Part shown: positions 26,401 through 34,011 of the stretch, piece by piece
Layout of the letters: each line of letters opens with the position of its first letter
Numbering within the stretch: the stretch's first letter is position 1
Source of the DNA: CAZFDT01 sp964518335
Lineage (GTDB): Bacteria; Planctomycetota; Phycisphaerae; Phycisphaerales; Phycisphaeraceae
Assembly: GCA_964518335.1 (NCBI GenBank)
Contig: CAZFDT010000025.1
Location: 1-64,000 of the forward strand
Direction of reading: 5' to 3'
DNA length: 64,000 bases
Translations under genes and position numbers: made by a program
Notes under the pieces: generated by a model
What the model was told of the DNA's origin: nothing
The model's input: only the letters and a program-made list of their open reading frames with translations
Database searches by the model: none

Positions 26401-28011
26401 CGCGAGGACCCCAAGCTCAAGCCGGCGACGCGCGAGCTGGCGGACCTGATGTTCGATCGTGGCGTGGGCGACGAGGCGTCAGTCCTGTACGAGCAGTTGT
26501 ACGCCGCGGCCCCTGCCGACCCGCGGGTGGCGCTGCGCTATGCCGAGACGCTGCTGCGTGTGGACCGGATGGCCGACGCGGTGAAGGTGCTCGACGCCGA
26601 GACCAGGCGTGCGGGCGACTCGGTCGAGGCGCTGCTGCTGCGGTCGCTGATTGCGATGCAGCAGGGCGATGAGGCCAATGCGGTGAAGATGCTCGATCAG
26701 GCGATCGAGAAGCAGCCCAACCGCGCGATGAGCTACTACCAGCGTGCCCAGGCGCGTGCGGCCGATCCGCGCGCCGAGCGTCAGGTGACGGCGGACCTCA
26801 ACCGGGCGCTGGACCTGGACCCGAACCTGATCGCGGCGCGGCTGCTGCGTGCGGCGATCGCGCGGGAGCGCGGCGACATCTCCGGGGCGATCATCGAACT
26901 GCGTCACATCGTGACCCACAGCCCCAACTTCGTGCAGGCGAGGCTGCAGTTGGTGGACCTGTATTTCGAGACCAACCGCTTCAACGAGCTGGAGAGCCTG
27001 CTCGACGAATCGGCGCGGCTGTTCCCGAATGAGTCGGCCTGGCCGCGCATCCGCGCCCAGGTCGCCGAGCGGCGCAACCGCACCGACGAAGCCGTGCGTT
27101 TCCACGCCCGCGCGTTCGAGCTGCAGCCGATCCCCGCCAATCTTGGCAACCTCACGCTGGCGCTGCTGAAGCTGGGCAAGAACCAGGAGACGCTGAATCT
27201 GCTGACTCAACATCCGGACATGGTGTCCACGGTGCCGACGCTGCTGGCGGTGCGCGGCCGGGCCCTGCACGCCACGGGCAAGTCCGCCGAGGGTGACGAG
27301 GCCTTTGCGCTGGCGGTATCGCGCTGCAGCAGCTTCGGCCAGCTCGCCTCGGTGGCCAGGCAGGTCCGCATGGCCCTGTCCACCAACGAATCGATCCGGC
27401 TGATGGAGACCGCCGGCGCGTCGCTGTCGCAGGGATGGATGCAGCTTTCGGCGGCCCAGATTCTGATGGATGACGGCAACTGGTCGGCGGCCAACGAGCG
27501 GCTGACCCGTGCCGGCGTGGTGGTGACGCCCGACAGCCCCGAGCGGCTGCCCTATCTGCAGATGCGGGCGCTGGCCCTTTACCAGACCGGGGCCTACGAT
27601 CAGGCGAAGGTCGCTTACGAGCAACTCAATGAGGCGCAGCCGAGCAATGTGGGTACACTGAACAATCTGGCGTACCTGCTGGTGGAAAACCTGGGACAGA
27701 TCGAACAGGGCCTGTCCCTGGCAGAGCAGGCGGCGAAGTTGGCGCCCGATAACGCGCAGGTGCTGGACACCCTGGGCTGGGCGCAGGTCAAGGCAGGGCA
27801 ACTGGAAAAAGCGGTCGTGACGCTGCGTCGCAGCGTGCGTTCCGAGGAATTGGCGCCGAACCAGTTCCACCTGGGTCGCGCCCTGATGCGTGCCGGTGAC
27901 AGGGTCGGCGCTCGTGAGTCGCTCAACAGGGCCAAGGTTCTGGCCGAACAAATGAAGGATCAGGCGATCCTCGATGAAATTACCCGAGCCTTGGCCGAAC
28001 TGGAGACGTAA
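23491..28011 (+). CDS. Giant TPR protein of the exosortase/exopolysaccharide cluster
   Basis: 1506 aa. A single N-terminal membrane anchor (TFVIILALAIVVLVGGVGLI) is followed by tetratricopeptide repeats over almost the whole length, for example GDEFAEVGNWSKAVEYYGKA, AEGLFYYGRLELARGRNDEA and NLAYLLVENLGQIEQGLSLA. Repeats carry the usual Gly8/Ala20 pattern. It resembles the PrsT-type TPR lipoproteins found with PEP-CTERM/EPS loci, but it is anchored by a helix and much longer. Likely a periplasmic scaffold for export or assembly of the polysaccharide. AGGAG lies upstream of the ATG. The gap to exosortase is 50 nt and to the Wzc-like gene 17 nt, so they are probably one operon. Confidence 0.88.
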   Translation: MPARVNTTFVIILALAIVVLVGGVGLIWMFVIRTDPQHQIQRGDEFAEVGNWSKAVEYYGKALRNKRDDVDLILKYTDGVSKLTTSTAIDARRYIEQMLTWWRRASELDPARPEPIEALMGLYLNLGRDLGDAGSWDRMLEQSQALLNSNPNMLVARKYRGIAQANRMRAVEVNDQDRQTTRDDLLVVLERDPDDAEAIYHLALWNLLEARRVATGALGDPKLAQQLRDDAVNRLAASVERHPQDRRRRLDLITILVDPSVNQADRAMPFVAGLEQEMLTNPHPATYVLATADLIMRLDRQPVDPEESSTATRGLVRAQELLKSASQANPEDIRFRVAYGRALSMQQKIDEALAVLNEARKLTGRATAVDALRSADLRLSAHLQYGDLLLTKAAMTQDREQREKLIDEVDQVARYLRTESGENPSVSLLSGKLDLARGDVGNALKRFTAASTQFRDQNPEALLLAARAAISMREWGAAASNLQKLIVIRPDLETARLELARLYLQMQDKERARVQIQQALRANPDSREANAMLTSLKAQEGDVDQAIADLRKLGPSRDARQTMQLAQVLLLKSTQAAKDSDRDKLAAEARSLVAELYETNPADLNVLQTLLRLTGEKSEAVKLIQRARDAGGDKRNLDFLQSQVEGDLDNERMTAFVFEEIDKIDDPIRRHLVRHELYNRMGDRDKARVELEAAEKLDPDNATVVAVQFNAALQDQNYAAAEKLANKAAKLSLDLAEGLFYYGRLELARGRNDEAVNSFRRGLMLRATYSEGHRMLGDALRARNDLGAAVESYRVALEQKPDNVAAIRGLAMAHDALRDTANALAALKRAVQFAPNDRQLLEEYLNYEMQHGDPQQALAVRARIAASNPGDTDNRRTLALTYAQTGQVAEAQKIVDDLIQTQGKTRPNVAVAASVKRSAGDMPGAVATLEQYIQSRGDSAEMDDYLLLGRFFIASGLGDQAQAAYRLAIEREDPKLKPATRELADLMFDRGVGDEASVLYEQLYAAAPADPRVALRYAETLLRVDRMADAVKVLDAETRRAGDSVEALLLRSLIAMQQGDEANAVKMLDQAIEKQPNRAMSYYQRAQARAADPRAERQVTADLNRALDLDPNLIAARLLRAAIARERGDISGAIIELRHIVTHSPNFVQARLQLVDLYFETNRFNELESLLDESARLFPNESAWPRIRAQVAERRNRTDEAVRFHARAFELQPIPANLGNLTLALLKLGKNQETLNLLTQHPDMVSTVPTLLAVRGRALHATGKSAEGDEAFALAVSRCSSFGQLASVARQVRMALSTNESIRLMETAGASLSQGWMQLSAAQILMDDGNWSAANERLTRAGVVVTPDSPERLPYLQMRALALYQTGAYDQAKVAYEQLNEAQPSNVGTLNNLAYLLVENLGQIEQGLSLAEQAAKLAPDNAQVLDTLGWAQVKAGQLEKAVVTLRRSVRSEELAPNQFHLGRALMRAGDRVGARESLNRAKVLAEQMKDQAILDEITRALAELET

Positions 28012-28028
28012 AGAGGGGCGATGCCGCT

Positions 28029-30392
28029 ATGACTGCCAATCCACTGACGCCCATCCCACCCATCGGCCCCACGACCGCGATCGGTCCGCCGCCGACGGCC
28101 ACGCGCTTTAAGCCCCTGGACCCCATCAAGGTCCTCCGCCAGTACGCGCGCCTGCTCATCATCAGCGGCGTCATCGGCATTGTGCTGGGCGTGGCCACCT
28201 GGGCCATCCTGTGGAAGACCTCGCCCAAGTACAGCTCCGTCGCCCAGCTCGTGGTCACGCCCCCCAAGTCCTTCCTGGGCGAAGCGCAGGCCGACCGGGG
28301 CATGAGCAACGATCAACTGTCGATCTTCATCCGCACCGAAATCTATCGCATCCTCTCCGAGGACGTGATCGGCAACGTCATCAAGCAGGAAGACGTCCGC
28401 GCCACCTCGTGGTTCAAATCCTTCGGCGGCGACGCCCAGAAGGCCCGCGAGCGTCTGCAGGTGGATCTGACCGCCGCCCCGCTGCAGGGCACGTCGCTGA
28501 TCAGCCTGTCGATGACCGCGAGCGAGGGCCGCGACGCCCAGGTCATCCTCGAAGCGCTGACCAAGGTTTACCTCGATCAGCTCAACATGCAGATGATCAC
28601 GCAGGGCACGCAGGACCTGAGCAACCTGCGGCGCCTGTCGGACCGCTTGGACAGTGAGCTGCAGCTTCTGGGCGACCGCATGCGCGACTTCCGCCAGCGG
28701 CACGACCTGGGCGCGATGAAGGCGGCCAACAACGAGGCAACGATCGAGTACAACCTGATCGTGCAGGAAGACTCCAAGTTGCGTCTGGCCGTGGACCGCG
28801 CCCGTGCGTCGTACCAGGGCCTGCTCCAGGCGCAGCAGCAGGGCGTGGTGCTCGAGCCCAGCCCCGAGGACCTGCAGATCGTCCAGGCCGACCCCGCCAT
28901 CCGCTCGCGCGACGAGCGCATTCGCTCGCTGCGCGAGGAGCGCGAGGTGCAGCGCAACCGCCTGGGCGAGCACCACCCGTACATCGCGCAGATCGACCAA
29001 CGGATCGAAGCCACGCGCTCCGAGCGGCAGCGCGAGCTGGAGCGGCTGCTCCAGGAACTGCAGGCGGTCAAGCTCGACAAGGCGGGCAGTCTCGCCCAGT
29101 CGATGGAGGGCATGGTCAAGGACCTGGAGCCCAAGCTCACCGCCGCGCGCATGCGCATGAACGACCTGTCAAACAAGCTCGCCGAGTTCGCGGCGATGGA
29201 AGAGCAGTTGACCACGACCAAGGATCGCAAAGGCAAGGTCGAGGAGAGCATCTACATTCTCACCGCCAAGCAGGGCACCGAGGCGCGGGTGCAGCGTCAG
29301 ACCACGCCCACCACGCCCGAACTGGTGTTCCCGCGTATGGCGGTGGTGATCCCCGGCATCACCATCCTCTTTCTGGGCGCGGTGACGGGCATCGTCTTCT
29401 TGATCGAGCTGCTGGATCAGCGGATCAAGAGCCCGACGGACGTGAAGCTGCTGCCCAACGCCGAGCTTCTGGGCGTGCTGCCCGACGGCGGGGAGGACCC
29501 CTCCGGCAGCGTGCCGATCGAAAGCGTGGTCAAGCACTACCCGACGGGCCTGATGGCGGAGAGCTTCCGTCACGTGCGCACGGCGCTGCTGACGCGCATG
29601 GACCGCCGCGGGTACAAGACACTGGTGGTTGTCGGCGCCAAGCCGGGCAGCGGCACGTCGGCGATCGTGGGCAACCTGGCGCTGTCGCTGGCGTACAACG
29701 GGCGCAAGGTGCTGGTGATCGACGCCAACTTCCGCCGGCCGACGCAGCACCAGATGTTCGACGTGCCGCGCGAGCCGGGGCTGGTGGACGTGCTGCAGCA
29801 CGGGGCGAGCCTCGACCGGGCCATTCGCCAAGTCAACGAGCCGTCGCTGTCGGTTCTGCCGGCGGGCACCGGTGAGGACGCGCCGCCCGAGCTGCTCGAA
29901 GGCCCGCAGTTCCGCCGCATGCTCACCACGTTCGAGGCCCAGTACGACATGGTCATCATCGACGCGCCGCCGGCGCTGCTGGCGTCGGAAGGCCAGTTGC
30001 TGGCCAAGCACGTCGATGCCCTGGCCCTGGTCGTGCGGGCGATGAACGATAAGCGCGGCATGGTCGAGCGCATGTTGCGCGTGCTCGACGGCCAGCGCGC
30101 CGACGTGCTGGGCATCGTGCTCAACGGCGTGCGTTCGACCGCCGGCGGCTACCTCCGCCAGAGTTACCAGGAGTTCTACCGCTATCGCAGCGGCGCGACC
30201 TCCAAGGCCGCCTACGGCGCCCGCCGCACCGTCCGCGCCGCCGCAGCCAAAGCGACCAACGGCAACGGGCACGGCGACGAGCCGACCAACGGCGAACAAG
30301 GCGGCGACCGCGCCGCGGTCGTCTCCGCCAAGGCCGACGACGAAGTCGAAGCCCAGATCGACTCGGATGACGAACTCAACGACCGCCGGTGA
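28029..30392 (+). CDS. Wzz/Wzc-like polysaccharide chain-length protein with BY-kinase-like domain lacking the P-loop lysine
   Basis: 787 aa. Wzz domain: first membrane helix (LLIISGVIGIVLGVATWAIL), periplasmic coiled coils (about 200-420) and second helix near residue 440 (MAVVIPGITILFLGAVTGIV). The cytosolic BY-kinase-like domain has VVVGAKPGSGTSAIVGNLA, where the usual GK[ST] lysine is Thr543. Walker A' is VLVIDANFRRP (Asn instead of the usual second Asp) and Walker B is DMVIIDAPPALLA. A tyrosine cluster (YLRQSYQEFYRYR) precedes a charged Ala/Gly-rich tail. Such proteins control EPS polymer length through autophosphorylation; the substitutions make catalytic activity doubtful. It lies between the TPR and epimerase genes. 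Confidence 0.9.
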   Translation: MTANPLTPIPPIGPTTAIGPPPTATRFKPLDPIKVLRQYARLLIISGVIGIVLGVATWAILWKTSPKYSSVAQLVVTPPKSFLGEAQADRGMSNDQLSIFIRTEIYRILSEDVIGNVIKQEDVRATSWFKSFGGDAQKARERLQVDLTAAPLQGTSLISLSMTASEGRDAQVILEALTKVYLDQLNMQMITQGTQDLSNLRRLSDRLDSELQLLGDRMRDFRQRHDLGAMKAANNEATIEYNLIVQEDSKLRLAVDRARASYQGLLQAQQQGVVLEPSPEDLQIVQADPAIRSRDERIRSLREEREVQRNRLGEHHPYIAQIDQRIEATRSERQRELERLLQELQAVKLDKAGSLAQSMEGMVKDLEPKLTAARMRMNDLSNKLAEFAAMEEQLTTTKDRKGKVEESIYILTAKQGTEARVQRQTTPTTPELVFPRMAVVIPGITILFLGAVTGIVFLIELLDQRIKSPTDVKLLPNAELLGVLPDGGEDPSGSVPIESVVKHYPTGLMAESFRHVRTALLTRMDRRGYKTLVVVGAKPGSGTSAIVGNLALSLAYNGRKVLVIDANFRRPTQHQMFDVPREPGLVDVLQHGASLDRAIRQVNEPSLSVLPAGTGEDAPPELLEGPQFRRMLTTFEAQYDMVIIDAPPALLASEGQLLAKHVDALALVVRAMNDKRGMVERMLRVLDGQRADVLGIVLNGVRSTAGGYLRQSYQEFYRYRSGATSKAAYGARRTVRAAAAKATNGNGHGDEPTNGEQGGDRAAVVSAKADDEVEAQIDSDDELNDRR

Positions 30393-30433
30393 TCGCGCGG
30401 CAGACCCGCCGCCAAGCCTCGTGAGGTACGCCC

Positions 30434-31420
30434 TTGTCGCAGACCTGTCTGATCACCGGCGGGGCGGGATTCATCGGCTCCCACCTGGCCCAGCGCCTTG
30501 CTGCACTTGACCGGCGGGTGATCGTCATCGACGACCTGTCCACGGGCCGCCTGACCAACATCGCCGCGCTCATCGACGCCGGCGTCGTCACGTTCATCCA
30601 GGGCCGCGTCAGCGCCGTGCTGCGCGAGCAGCCGCAATTGATGCACGGCGTCGAGCAGGTCTATCACCTGGCCGCGTCGGTCGGCGTCAAGCTCGTCGTC
30701 GATGACCCCGGCCGGATGGTCCGCAACAACATCGAGGAGACCGCCGCGGTGCTCGACGCCGCCGAGGTCGCGCCCCATGGCGGGCCCAGGGTGCTCATCG
30801 CCTCATCCAGTGAGGTCTATGGCCAGTGCCCCGTGTTGCCTCTGCGCGAGGACATGACGCTGGTCTATGGCCCGACCACCGCGTCGCGCTGGAGCTACGG
30901 CATGGCCAAGGCCTTGGACGAGCACTTAGCGCTCCACGGCCCGGGCAACAAGCCCCGCCGCTGCCTGGCGGTCCGCCTCTTCAACACCATCGGCCCGCGC
31001 CAGGTGGGGCACTACGGCATGGTCGTGCCCCGCATGATCGACAAGGCCCTGCGCCACGAGGCGATCGAGGTCTATGGCGACGGCCGGCAGACGCGCACCT
31101 TCTGCGACGTGCGCGACGTGGTCGGAGCGATGACCGCGTTATTGGACGATGACGCCAGCCTCGGTCGCGTGTATAACGTAGGGTCGGATCGTCCGTGGAC
31201 GATCGACGCGCTGGCCGACCTGGTGCTCGAACTCACGGGCAGCCGCGGCGGCAAGCGTTACGTGTCGTACGAGTCGGTGTACGGACCGGGGTTCGAGGAT
31301 CCGCCCCAGCGCCTGCCGGATCTGAGCCGTATCCGAACCGCGATCGGGTTCGAGCCGACATATACGTTGGAAGGGACGTTGCGATCGATTCTGGGGTTGG
31401 ATGCCGACCGGGCGGCCTAG
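30434..31420 (+). CDS. NAD-dependent sugar epimerase/dehydratase (extended SDR)
   Basis: 328 aa. Rossmann NAD site TCLITGGAGFIGSHLA and Asp of VIVIDDLSTGR; active site LIASSSEVYGQ and Tyr-x3-Lys in YGMAKALDEH; sugar-binding part RLFNTIGPRQVGHYGMVVPR. The pattern fits UDP-glucuronate decarboxylase or UDP-hexose 4-epimerase-like enzymes making activated sugars for the exopolysaccharide; the exact substrate cannot be read from sequence. The start is a TTG at 30434 with GAGG 7 nt upstream, 41 nt after the Wzc-like gene. Confidence 0.93.
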   Translation: MSQTCLITGGAGFIGSHLAQRLAALDRRVIVIDDLSTGRLTNIAALIDAGVVTFIQGRVSAVLREQPQLMHGVEQVYHLAASVGVKLVVDDPGRMVRNNIEETAAVLDAAEVAPHGGPRVLIASSSEVYGQCPVLPLREDMTLVYGPTTASRWSYGMAKALDEHLALHGPGNKPRRCLAVRLFNTIGPRQVGHYGMVVPRMIDKALRHEAIEVYGDGRQTRTFCDVRDVVGAMTALLDDDASLGRVYNVGSDRPWTIDALADLVLELTGSRGGKRYVSYESVYGPGFEDPPQRLPDLSRIRTAIGFEPTYTLEGTLRSILGLDADRAA

Positions 31421-31446
31421 ACGACGGTTGCGCGCGAGAGGCACTG

Positions 31447-32754
31447 ATGCGGGCGTGGCTGCTGGCCAACGTGACGAACACCGCCGACGCCGCCGCCGAT
31501 GCGGCGAAGGAAAGCGATTCCATCGCCAACGTCGTCGGGCCCTACATGGGCGTGTTCTTCATCGCCTACTTTATCGCCTTCTTCGCCACGCCGCTCATGC
31601 GCTGGCTGGCCGTCCGCAACGGCATCATCGACTGGCCCGACCTCAAGCGCAAGAACCACATCGAGCCCATCGCCTACCTCGGCGGCGTCGCCATCCTCCT
31701 GGGCTGGCTCATCGCCGTCGAGTGCAGCACCTTCGTCACCCCCGCACGCGGCATGCACGGCCAGCACGTGTTCTTCCCCATCACCATCGTCGTCGGCGCC
31801 GCCCTCGTCTGCCTCACCGGACTCTTCGACGACGTGTACGGCATCAGCCCCCGTGTCAAGGTCGGCGGCCAGCTTCTCGCCGCCGCCGCCATCGCAAGCC
31901 AGGACGTCGGCACCCAGATCGTCACCGACTTCTTCAGCATCATCAACATCACCAGTGCCCCGCACTGGCTCATCTACATCCTGGGCACAGTCATCATCGC
32001 TGTGTTCATCGTCGGCGCCTGCAACGCCGTCAACCTCCTCGACGGGCTTGACGGCCTGGCGTCGGGCGTCACCGCCATCTCCTGCGTCGGGTTCCTCGTC
32101 GTCGCCAGCTTCATCGCCCTGCAACTCGGCGACGCCGGCGGCACGGACGCCAAGTTCAGCCACATCCGTCTGGTCATGTGCCTGGCGATCATCGGCGCGA
32201 TCATGGGCTTTCTGCCCTACAACTTCAACCCCGCCAACATCTTCATGGGCGACGCCGGGTCGCTGCTGCTGGGCTACCTCGCCGCCACGACCATGCTGCT
32301 GTTCGCCCACGTGCCCAGCAACAGCCTCATCCTCGTCACCGCCTGCCTCATCATCTTCGCCCTGCCCATCACCGACACGGCGCTGGCGATCTTCCGCCGC
32401 AAGCTGCGCGGCCAACCCATCTTCCACCCCGACAACCAGCACATCCACCACCTGCTCCGCCGCTCCGGGCTCACCGTCCGCCAGGCCGTCGTCGCCATGT
32501 ATTTCATCAGCGCCGGATTCGCCACCGTCGGCTGCACCATGGTCTGGATGCGCTTCCAGTGGCGCTACATGCTGGCGGTCTTCTTCGTCCTGTTCGGGTT
32601 CGTGATCGTCACGGCGTACAAGATCGGCCACCGCATGCTTGTCGCCGAGCAGATCCAGCACGGCCAGGCGCCCCTCGCGCCGCCGCCGCCCGAGCCGACG
32701 CAGCCCGCCAAACCCGCCCCTTCGTCGCCCGCTTCCACCGGCAACGCCGCCTGA
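31447..32754 (+). CDS. Undecaprenyl-phosphate glycosyl-1-phosphate transferase (WecA/MraY family)
   Basis: 435 aa, about eleven membrane helices. It initiates polysaccharide synthesis by moving a sugar-1-phosphate from a UDP-sugar to undecaprenyl phosphate. Visible motifs: GLFDDVYGISPRVKVGGQL (Asp-Asp, Mg binding), NAVNLLDGLDGLASG, PANIFMGDAGSLLLGYLAA and HPDNQHIHHLLRRSG (the HIHH loop typical of WecA-type enzymes). The C-terminus is a Pro/Ala-rich tail. GAGAGG lies 6 nt before the ATG at 31447. Last gene of the evident EPS operon. Confidence 0.95.
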   Translation: MRAWLLANVTNTADAAADAAKESDSIANVVGPYMGVFFIAYFIAFFATPLMRWLAVRNGIIDWPDLKRKNHIEPIAYLGGVAILLGWLIAVECSTFVTPARGMHGQHVFFPITIVVGAALVCLTGLFDDVYGISPRVKVGGQLLAAAAIASQDVGTQIVTDFFSIINITSAPHWLIYILGTVIIAVFIVGACNAVNLLDGLDGLASGVTAISCVGFLVVASFIALQLGDAGGTDAKFSHIRLVMCLAIIGAIMGFLPYNFNPANIFMGDAGSLLLGYLAATTMLLFAHVPSNSLILVTACLIIFALPITDTALAIFRRKLRGQPIFHPDNQHIHHLLRRSGLTVRQAVVAMYFISAGFATVGCTMVWMRFQWRYMLAVFFVLFGFVIVTAYKIGHRMLVAEQIQHGQAPLAPPPPEPTQPAKPAPSSPASTGNAA

Positions 32755-32773
32755 GTCGATTCCCGCGTGCAGA

Positions 32774-32789
32774 AGGCGGTTCGCCGCCT
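32774..32789. other. Short TTCG-loop hairpin after the WecA-like gene
   Basis: AGGCGG-TTCG-CCGCCT, a perfect 6-bp stem with a stable tetraloop, 19 nt after the stop. It has no T run, so it is more likely an RNA 3'-end stabiliser or part of the next gene's leader than a classical terminator. Confidence 0.4.
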
Positions 32790-32835
32790 ATGATGATGGC
32801 GTCGCGGGGCTTGATCGACGACCCCTTTCGAATGG

Positions 32836-34011
32836 TTGGCCGTGAACGGGACACGGTGCATCTCGAGGACGCGAAGTCGGGTCGTGCTGGCGACCATAGG
32901 CGCCGCGGCGATCGCTTCGACACTGCGCGCCCAGTCGGCGATGGAGTTGAGCTTCGGCGTGATCGATCCGCCCGTCGTCGCCCAGCACGACATCACCGTC
33001 CGCGCCCTGACGAGCAACCACCCGCAGGACCCCAGGCCCCTGCCTCTGGAGTGCAGCGGCATGGCGTGGCTCGACGCCCCCGGAGGCGGCCGGCTGCTCA
33101 TCACCAGCGATCGGCACGAGCACGTGGTGTTCACCGCTGCAGTGGACCCATCGCAAGCCCGCGTCGAGATGCCCGTGGCCCAGACGATCATCCACAACGA
33201 GAAGTGGCTGCTCAACGACGCCGAGGCCGTGACGGTCAAGCGCAGCGGCGGCGACCAGCTCGCATACGTGCTGTGCTCGCAGAGCAACGCGCCCGATGGC
33301 GAGTCGGCGCCCAACCGCCGCCTGTTCGCCCGCATCCGCGTCGGCGCGTCGGGCCAGATCGATCCGACCGGCGTCGGCGTCATCAGCGCCGAGCCGCTGC
33401 GCGCGGCGCTGCTGTCGCACCTCGACGCCCTGCACGTGGCGCCCTACGTCGCCTTCAACGTGCCGCAGAAGCTCAACACGACGCGCGGCATCAACATCGA
33501 GGGCATCGCGTGGACGCCCGGTCAGCCGCGGCTGCTGTGCGGACTGCGCAACCCGCTGGCGGGCGACGACGCGATGGTCGCCGTCGTCGAGGGCGTGGAC
33601 GAGGCGTTCGACCGGGCCGACCCGTCGCTGCTGACGCTGGTGGACCTGTTCCGACTGGACCTGGGCGACCGGGGCGTGTCCGACCTGGCGTGGGACCCGG
33701 TGACGCGCGGCTACCTGATCGCCGCGGCGCGCAGCAACGGGCCCAAGCTCACCGAGCGGCAGCCGTATCCGCTGACCGACCTGGACAGCGCCATCTTCTG
33801 GTGGAGCGGACACAAGGCCGACGACCCGGTTCTTGTGGCCAAGGTGCGCGACCTCAACGTCGAGGCCATCTGTCGCGTGGGCGAGACCGACCTGATCGCC
33901 ATCGGCAGCGACGAAGGCGACGTGAGCGAAGGCCGCGTGGCCCGGCAGAGCGTGGTGATGCTGGTGCATTTCACGGGATTTGCCGCACGCCTGACGGGAG
34001 GCGCGCCATGA
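32836..34011 (+). CDS. Exported DUF3616-like protein
   Basis: 391 aa with a signal-like N-terminus (SRVVLATIGAAAIASTLRAQ). Repeated beta-strand blocks end in NIEGIAWTPGQPRLLCGLRN, GVSDLAWDPVTRGYLIAAA and LNVEAICRVGETDLIAIGSD. These resemble the blades of DUF3616/esterase-like phytase-type beta-propellers; the assignment is by eye. Start uncertain: TTG at 32836 or GTG at 32842. The stop overlaps the kinase ATG (ATGA), so the two are coupled and the propeller may report to, or be controlled with, the kinase. Confidence 0.7.
   Translation: MAVNGTRCISRTRSRVVLATIGAAAIASTLRAQSAMELSFGVIDPPVVAQHDITVRALTSNHPQDPRPLPLECSGMAWLDAPGGGRLLITSDRHEHVVFTAAVDPSQARVEMPVAQTIIHNEKWLLNDAEAVTVKRSGGDQLAYVLCSQSNAPDGESAPNRRLFARIRVGASGQIDPTGVGVISAEPLRAALLSHLDALHVAPYVAFNVPQKLNTTRGINIEGIAWTPGQPRLLCGLRNPLAGDDAMVAVVEGVDEAFDRADPSLLTLVDLFRLDLGDRGVSDLAWDPVTRGYLIAAARSNGPKLTERQPYPLTDLDSAIFWWSGHKADDPVLVAKVRDLNVEAICRVGETDLIAIGSDEGDVSEGRVARQSVVMLVHFTGFAARLTGGAP

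Noticed and set aside
32178..34007. Upstream extension of the kinase frame through the WecA-like and DUF3616 genes
   Set aside because: The kinase homology begins after ATG 34008, which overlaps the previous stop in the usual ATGA way; the upstream part is antisense-like low-complexity sequence.
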